A stretch of 64,000 nt of DNA, taken from NCBI GenBank assembly GCA_002067745.1, contig MVRU01000003.1:30222-94221 (forward strand), in the 5' to 3' direction. Under the pieces are notes generated by a model. The model did not search any database and was not told the origin of the DNA. It saw only the letters and a list, made by a program, of their open reading frames with translations. Position 1 is the first letter of the stretch. Every line of letters starts with the position of its first letter. Position numbers and translations under genes: made by a program. This DNA comes from Syntrophus sp. PtaU1.Bin005 (GTDB lineage: Bacteria; Desulfobacterota; Syntrophia; Syntrophales; Syntrophaceae). Shown in pieces: positions 59,655-64,000 of this stretch.

Positions 59655-61046
59655 TTATTTTTCGCCCTGAAACTCATAATGCCTCAGATTCTTTAGCATT
59701 TCGATCTGCACGTCCAGCCCGGGATCGCTCCCGTCTCGTTTTGCCCGCCAGACTTCCTCGAGAGGATGCTCCATCCACTCCAGCAGCAGCGGTAAAGCCC
59801 GTCCCATCGTACACGCTGGATAGGCGGTGTCCGAGAGGTGGTGGAGGAATTTCATGGTTCTGAACCCGTCAAACCACTCCGAAAAATGCTCGAGACGTTT
59901 TTCCGGACTCCTGTGCGTCCTGCAGATCTTCGTCCAGACATGGGGGAACTGATTCCGTTCCAGGAAAGAGGGAAGAAGGGGTGAGATCTCCTCTGCCATC
60001 CGCAGGGTAAAATCCCCACCGTTACCGATGCATGTTGTCATCCCCTTCAGCCAGGACTTCAGAACCCGGAAGGCCCGGGGATCATAAAAGATGTCCTCCC
60101 GGTCCGTTCCCTCCAGGGAACTGTTCATCCGCTGTCCCGTGCCGAAGGGAACCCTCCGGGAAACCCTGGGAGACGGGTACACCTGTGTGCCTGAAATGGT
60201 TCCCACGGGAGAATGCTTCGCCAGCTTGTTCAGAAAATAGAAATCCTCCCCCGCCTCGCGGCGGTTCATCCCCCGGACGGCAGCATAGCTGCGGACGCTG
60301 CAGCTCATGGTGGAACCGATGGTGTGGAAGGCGTAAGGGGATCCTGCAAATTTCAGCCCGAGGACATAATAGCGGAGGTAGAGCTCATACCGGACAATGG
60401 CGGCAAGCAGCTTCGGGTTTGCGGGAAGGGGATGGGCATAGGGCACGACGGCAGCTCCCGGTTTCCGGCCTTCATAAAAGCGGCGTACGGCGGACAGATA
60501 ATTTCGATCCACGGGGGAATCCGCATCGAGGCACAGGAGCAGACCAGGATCGGAACCGGTAAAATCCATGACGCAAAGCGCCGCATCGAGACCGATCTTT
60601 CTCGCAAGACCGACCCCACCCTGTTTCAGGGGCAGCTCCCTTCCCGGTGAAGAGGCATCCACATAGGCCAGGCGCAGCCTTCCCTGGAGAATCCGCCGGC
60701 AGTCTTCGATGAGGAAGCCTCCGCCCTCTTCGAAAGGGGGAAGTCGCCCTCTTCCCAGTTCCCGAAGAATCTCCAGGGTCCGTTGATTGTTTTCAATCGC
60801 CTCCGCGCTTGTGTAGGGACAGGGGCGGTTGTTGACGACGCAGATGACCAGCGTCCGCTCCAGCTTGTCGGGGGCGTTGCCGGCCAGGCTGGCCAGTGTC
60901 GAAAAAAGATGGCCCCTTTCAGCCAAAACGGGAATGACCACGGCCTGCAGAATGCCCTGAAGACAATCTTCACCGGGGCTCAAGGTGTGTGAGGACTCGT
61001 AGCGACACTTTGTCAGGTAGTCGAAAACGAAGCCGGGCTGAGTCAT
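59655..61046 (-). CDS. Glycosyltransferase-like (GT-A fold) protein
   Basis: 463 aa. It has features of family-2 glycosyltransferases: AVVIPV at the N terminus, GGVGLARKIGLDAAL, and a D174-A-D176 motif in LLLCLDADSPVD. REAGEDFYFLNKLA lies where GT2 proteins carry an acidic catalytic residue. The C-terminal 150 residues are not recognised. No transmembrane segment is visible and no sugar-pathway gene is near, so the donor and acceptor are unknown. Its start overlaps the miaA stop (ATGA). Confidence 0.65.
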   Translation of the reverse strand: MTQPGFVFDYLTKCRYESSHTLSPGEDCLQGILQAVVIPVLAERGHLFSTLASLAGNAPDKLERTLVICVVNNRPCPYTSAEAIENNQRTLEILRELGRGRLPPFEEGGGFLIEDCRRILQGRLRLAYVDASSPGRELPLKQGGVGLARKIGLDAALCVMDFTGSDPGLLLCLDADSPVDRNYLSAVRRFYEGRKPGAAVVPYAHPLPANPKLLAAIVRYELYLRYYVLGLKFAGSPYAFHTIGSTMSCSVRSYAAVRGMNRREAGEDFYFLNKLAKHSPVGTISGTQVYPSPRVSRRVPFGTGQRMNSSLEGTDREDIFYDPRAFRVLKSWLKGMTTCIGNGGDFTLRMAEEISPLLPSFLERNQFPHVWTKICRTHRSPEKRLEHFSEWFDGFRTMKFLHHLSDTAYPACTMGRALPLLLEWMEHPLEEVWRAKRDGSDPGLDVQIEMLKNLRHYEFQGEK

Positions 61047-61960
61047 GCGGTCAGAATCCCGCGGGTCAGTTTTTCCAAGGATTCGTAATCGCTTCCCTCA
61101 ACCCAGAAAATTTTGATGCCGTGCCGTTCCATTCGGCGAAACCATGTGCCCTGTCTTTTTGAGAACTGGAAAATGCGGTTCGTAAGGGTTCGCACCATTT
61201 CTGTGCAGGACATTTTCCTCTGAAGATAAAGCGCGACATACCGGTATTCGAGGCCCAGGGAATGAAGCCTCTCCCAGGAGATCCCGGACCGGTTGAGCTC
61301 TTTCACCTCATCGATCAGACCCATGGCCAGCCGCTCATTCAGCCGGAGGGTGATCCGTCTGCGGAGCGACTCCCGATCCCAGTGGATACCGATCACCAGG
61401 GGATCGATGGCTGGTCGTTCCCCTGTGGAGCCTGCCTCCCTGTTCCGCGGGAATTCAGCGATTTCAAGGGCGCGAAGAATGCGGGAGCGATCGAGCAGAT
61501 CCGTTGTATTGTGCAAGGTCGGATTGAGCGCCAGCAGTCGCTGCCGAAGTTCCTCGATCGATTTCTCCTTCAGGGATTCCCTCAACTCGATGTTTTCCGG
61601 AACGGCATCCATTCGATACTCTTCGAGAACGGCGGAGAGGTATAATCCGGTACCGCCCACGAGGATGGGGATCATCCCCCGGGACGAGATCTCCGCAAAA
61701 CAACGGTAAAAGCGGGCCTGATACTCAAACATGCTGAAATCGTAATCAGGATCCACGATATCGATCAGGTGGCAGGGGATGTTTCTTCCGTCGATCCGGT
61801 AATCCCCAAGATCCTTGCCCGTTCCGATATCCATTCCCCGATAGACCTGCCGTGAATCCGCGGAAATGATTTCCGTATTCAGGTCAAGGGCGAGGCGGAC
61901 CGCCAGCCCTGTTTTTCCCGATGCCGTAGGGCCCAGGATGACGATGAGATTTTTGCTCAT
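61043..61960 (-). CDS. miaA: tRNA dimethylallyltransferase
   Basis: 305 aa. The P-loop is ILGPTASGKTGLAVRLA, with ADSRQVYRGMDIGTGK and the catalytic region HLIDIVDPDYDFSMFEYQARF. The C-terminal swinging domain contains RQGTWFRR. It adds the dimethylallyl group to A37 of tRNAs reading UNN codons. Four-base overlap with the GT-like gene downstream. Confidence 0.96.
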   Translation of the reverse strand: MSKNLIVILGPTASGKTGLAVRLALDLNTEIISADSRQVYRGMDIGTGKDLGDYRIDGRNIPCHLIDIVDPDYDFSMFEYQARFYRCFAEISSRGMIPILVGGTGLYLSAVLEEYRMDAVPENIELRESLKEKSIEELRQRLLALNPTLHNTTDLLDRSRILRALEIAEFPRNREAGSTGERPAIDPLVIGIHWDRESLRRRITLRLNERLAMGLIDEVKELNRSGISWERLHSLGLEYRYVALYLQRKMSCTEMVRTLTNRIFQFSKRQGTWFRRMERHGIKIFWVEGSDYESLEKLTRGILTA

Positions 61961-62116
61961 GTCAATAAATGATCTTGATCTTTTGGAGTATTCAATGTTA
62001 GCAGGTACCTTTCTCCGGGCAAGAGAAGAAAGAAATTACGGCCGAATGTCCCGTCGTGCGATTCCTCCCCTTGCTTCCTTTGTCTTGAACAGATTCTGCC
62101 TATAAATCAAAGCGCC

Positions 62117-63472
62117 ATGAATGACAAGATCCTTGATCTGGGAGAAGGTCCCATTGTGCCTCTACTGCTCAGAATGAGCGGACCGTCCATTGCCGCCATG
62201 CTCATCATGGCGTTTTTCAACCTCATTGAAGCCTTCTGGCTGGCCCGTTTAAGCTCTAAAGCCATGGCGGCTTTAACCATCTGCTTTCCCATCCTGCTGG
62301 TTTTTGGCGGCATCGGAGTAGGAACGGGGATAGGCGCCGGTTCCTACGCCGCCCGGATGTTCGGAGCGGAGGAATTTCTCAAGGCCCGCCAGACGGCGGG
62401 GCAGGTCTTTTTTCTTTCAGCCGCTCTGGGCGTTCTGCTTGCCGGGGTGATTCTAGCCGCTCCGGCTCCGATTCTGAAACTCTTCGGCGCCACGGACGAA
62501 ATCCTCCCCCTTTCACGCCTCTATCTCGTCACGGTCATGCCTGGCGTCCCTTTTCTTTTTCTGATCATGATGATCAACAATCTCCTCCGGGCGGAAGGCA
62601 GGCCCAATGCCTCGATGCTTTCCGTTTTTTTTATTGCCGCGGTCAGCGCCATCCTTGAACCCCTGCTCATCTTCGGGCTGGGGCCTTTCCCCCGCCTGGA
62701 AATACAGGGGGCCGCCCTGGCCACGGTGATCTCCCAGATCTCGGGCGCTCTGCTGTCCTTTTATTACCTCCAGCAGAAAAGCTCAAAGTATCGGCTGAAA
62801 TGGAAACATCTACGCCCGAATCTCCCCATCATTTACTCCATTTATTCGACAGGATTTCCCTCTATAGTCATCAATCTGGTGGTCAGCCTGGGCATGCTGC
62901 TGCACAATTCCATCCTCGCCGGGTACAGCGACCTGGCCGTCGCCACTCTCGGCATTATCTTCCGGACAAATGGCCTGATCATGATGATGCTCTACGGCTT
63001 CGGGCAGGGTCTGATGCCGCTGGTGGGCTTCAGTGAAGGGGCCAGCCTCTATTCCAGGCTTTTGGAGACCGTCAAGGTCGCCGTCAGAATCTCCGTCGGC
63101 ATCGCCGTGCTGAGTTGCCTGGCTGTAGAAGTCTTCGCACATTCGATTGCAACGTTTTTCTCTCCCGACCCGCAGTTGCAGGCCCTGACGGAAACGGCCC
63201 TTCGCATCAACTTTTTAATGCTCCTGACAGCAGCCCCCAGCCTGATGTGGATCAACATGTTCATCGGCCTCGGGCGTGGAGTCACGGCCATGCTCCTCTT
63301 GGTTGTACGCGACACCCTGGTCCTGTTTCCCCTTCTTTTCGGCCTTCCGCACCTTTTCGGCATCACCGGCGTCTGGATGGCCCAGCCCCTCGCCAATGCC
63401 CTAGCCTTTCTTTTTATCCTTTTCTGGACCAAACGCCAGTATCGTGTTTTCGAATCCCGGATGGTCGACTGA
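62117..63472 (+). CDS. MATE family efflux transporter
   Basis: 451 aa with about 12 hydrophobic segments and two-fold MATE symmetry. Near the N terminus are GEGPIVPLLLRMSGPS and ARLSSKAMAALTICFP, typical MATE sequence, and the second half has RTNGLIMMMLYGFGQGLMPLVGFSEG. It exports cationic drugs or metabolites using sodium or proton gradients. The start has no clear ribosome site; a TATAAA lies just upstream. Single gene, next to the IS end. Confidence 0.9.
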   Translation: MNDKILDLGEGPIVPLLLRMSGPSIAAMLIMAFFNLIEAFWLARLSSKAMAALTICFPILLVFGGIGVGTGIGAGSYAARMFGAEEFLKARQTAGQVFFLSAALGVLLAGVILAAPAPILKLFGATDEILPLSRLYLVTVMPGVPFLFLIMMINNLLRAEGRPNASMLSVFFIAAVSAILEPLLIFGLGPFPRLEIQGAALATVISQISGALLSFYYLQQKSSKYRLKWKHLRPNLPIIYSIYSTGFPSIVINLVVSLGMLLHNSILAGYSDLAVATLGIIFRTNGLIMMMLYGFGQGLMPLVGFSEGASLYSRLLETVKVAVRISVGIAVLSCLAVEVFAHSIATFFSPDPQLQALTETALRINFLMLLTAAPSLMWINMFIGLGRGVTAMLLLVVRDTLVLFPLLFGLPHLFGITGVWMAQPLANALAFLFILFWTKRQYRVFESRMVD

Positions 63473-63583
63473 ACATTGCGGTTCAAATCCCCGGCAGGTT
63501 CAGTGATCCCCATCATGGCGACGGTACAGGCTCACAGGTTGGCCCGGCGCACAGGATCTCTCCGCAACGAATTCCGACGTGCA

Positions 63584-63757
63584 CTAACGCGTCAACGCAC
63601 GAACAAATGCTTCCGGATGCTCCGGTGTGATCAGCCACGGACGCTTGCCGCAACACTCGATCCACACGTAACCATCGGTGCGCGAGACATACATCTGAAC
63701 GACACCCCGGCGTTTCGTCCACAGCCAACCGAATCCGCCCCAGAGTCCGCCTTGGTA
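63584..63757 (-). pseudogene. C-terminal remnant of a PH-domain-like protein
   Basis: 57 aa tail. The sequence GGLWGGFGWLWTKRRGV, YVSRTDGYVWIE and LITPEHPEAFVRAL fits the C-terminal part of bacterial PH-domain proteins. The N-terminal part is missing: the frame runs into IS-like terminal DNA at about 63759. Most likely broken by the insertion. The family call is tentative. Confidence 0.45.
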
Positions 63758-63863
63758 ATGACAACCGAAAATTGACCACCTGTGATAATCGAATTTTGAC
63801 CACCCAGAGCAGTGTTTATACTTTGGGATGACGGGCAGGTCATCCCCTGTCTTTCTTATTGAT

Positions 63864-63911
63864 CGCCGGTAAAACATAGGGAGCCGGGAGGCGACCGGAG
63901 TTTTACCGGCG
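63864..63911. repeat. 12-bp inverted repeat at the istB end
   Basis: CGCCGGTAAAAC (63864-63875) and GTTTTACCGGCG (63900-63911) are perfect complements separated by 24 bases. The istB stop codon lies inside the upstream arm (in minus orientation). Possibly a structure at the end of the transposase transcript. Confidence 0.6.
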
Positions 63912-64000
63912 AAACGTCGCTATTTCTTTGAGACTTTCTCGCAAACGATAGCTATCCCAGTTACAGCCGATGATGTGGGCTTTGTGGGTTAACCGATCCA
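63903..64000 (-). CDS. IstB-like ATP-binding protein, C-terminal fragment
   Basis: Only the last 31 codons are in the window: DRLTHKAHI, SYRLRES and a stop. The DRLTHKxHI...SYRLRES ending is typical of IS21-family IstB helper ATPases. The reading frame continues beyond the right edge; whether the gene is intact cannot be seen. Confidence 0.75.
   Translation of the reverse strand, partial: DRLTHKAHIIGCNWDSYRLRESLKEIATFRR

Larger units (their letters stand above)
63473..64000. other. Right edge: IS21-family end and gene remnant
   Basis: No intact gene in this 528-bp stretch. It contains a 57-codon minus-strand remnant (63584-63757), two IS terminal repeats, a 12-bp hairpin and the C-terminal end of istB reading into the window from the right. 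Short plus-strand frames (for example 63476-63775) look spurious. Confidence 0.6.
63759..64000 (-). mobile_element. End of an IS21-family insertion sequence (partial)
   Basis: The element's boundary is set near TG at 63759-63760. Two direct repeats with the core CGAAAATTGACCACC (63765-63780) and CGAATTTTGACCACC (63789-63804), spaced 24 bases apart, match the multiple terminal binding sites of IS21 elements. The istB end lies inward. The rest of the element is beyond the window. Confidence 0.7.

Overview
The window reads as chromosomal, mostly housekeeping DNA from an anaerobic Desulfobacterota (former Deltaproteobacteria), most like Syntrophales/Syntrophus. This placement is an inference from gene content and order: an EF-G II type paralogue, a two-gene biotin carboxylase/carboxyltransferase pair, a type-4 iron-sulfur uracil-DNA glycosylase, the tRNA-Leu/tig/clpP/clpX/lon string, the tilS/ftsH/folP string, and no respiratory-chain genes. 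Coding density is high, genes run in short operons, and most of the right half is on the minus strand.

Layout. 0-3.5 kb (minus): biotin carboxylase and a divergent carboxyltransferase with its own biotin domain, behind a strong sigma70-type promoter. 3.8-6.4 kb (plus): EF-G paralogue and mogA. 6.4-8.3 kb (minus): phosphodiesterase, HIT, LapA-like and Mut7-C genes. 8.5-11.1 kb (plus): small unknown gene, ligA, acyP. 11.1-12.3 kb (minus): aminotransferase. 12.5-18.1 kb (plus): zinc ribbon protein, WG-repeat lipoprotein, adk, lepA, hemW. 18.1-24.8 kb (minus): GGDEF protein, phosphoribosyltransferase, HAD phosphatase, slipin/NfeD pair, UDG, coaBC. 25.2-35.2 kb (plus): radical SAM protein, small membrane protein, paired M16 proteins (one active, one without its zinc motif), M20 peptidase, phoH, 7TM-HD phosphodiesterase, ybeY. 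35.2-41.1 kb (minus): LysM transglycosylase, prfB with programmed frameshift, lnt, radical SAM protein. 41.3-48.1 kb (minus): tRNA-Val/tRNA-Asp, lon, clpX, clpP, tig, tRNA-Leu, tRNA-Pro. 48.2-61.9 kb: a small transglycosylase (plus), then a long minus-strand string (helix-hairpin-helix protein, lysC, tsaE, acpS, folP, ftsH, tilS, HAD phosphatase), a DUF2520 protein (plus), a SurA-like isomerase, a GT-A-like protein and miaA. 62.1-63.5 kb (plus): MATE transporter. The right edge holds the end of an IS21-family element (istB C-terminus and two terminal repeats) lying against a gene remnant.

How the genes work together. Translation and protein quality control dominate: EF-G paralogue, LepA, RF2, MiaA, TilS, TsaE, YbeY, four tRNAs, trigger factor, ClpXP, Lon, FtsH and a periplasmic isomerase. 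Envelope maintenance is the second theme (Lnt, two transglycosylases, lipoproteins, NfeD/slipin). No phage, CRISPR, restriction or secondary-metabolite system was seen.

I found no convincing new multi-gene system. The most interesting unexplained signals are RNA-level: a possible pseudoknot in the lnt leader (40080-40180) and a heavily structured gene-free stretch between tRNA-Leu and tRNA-Pro (47503-47664). At the protein level they are the divergent carboxyltransferase, the adenylate kinase with a rearranged zinc site, and a dihydropteroate synthase with a large N-terminal extension.
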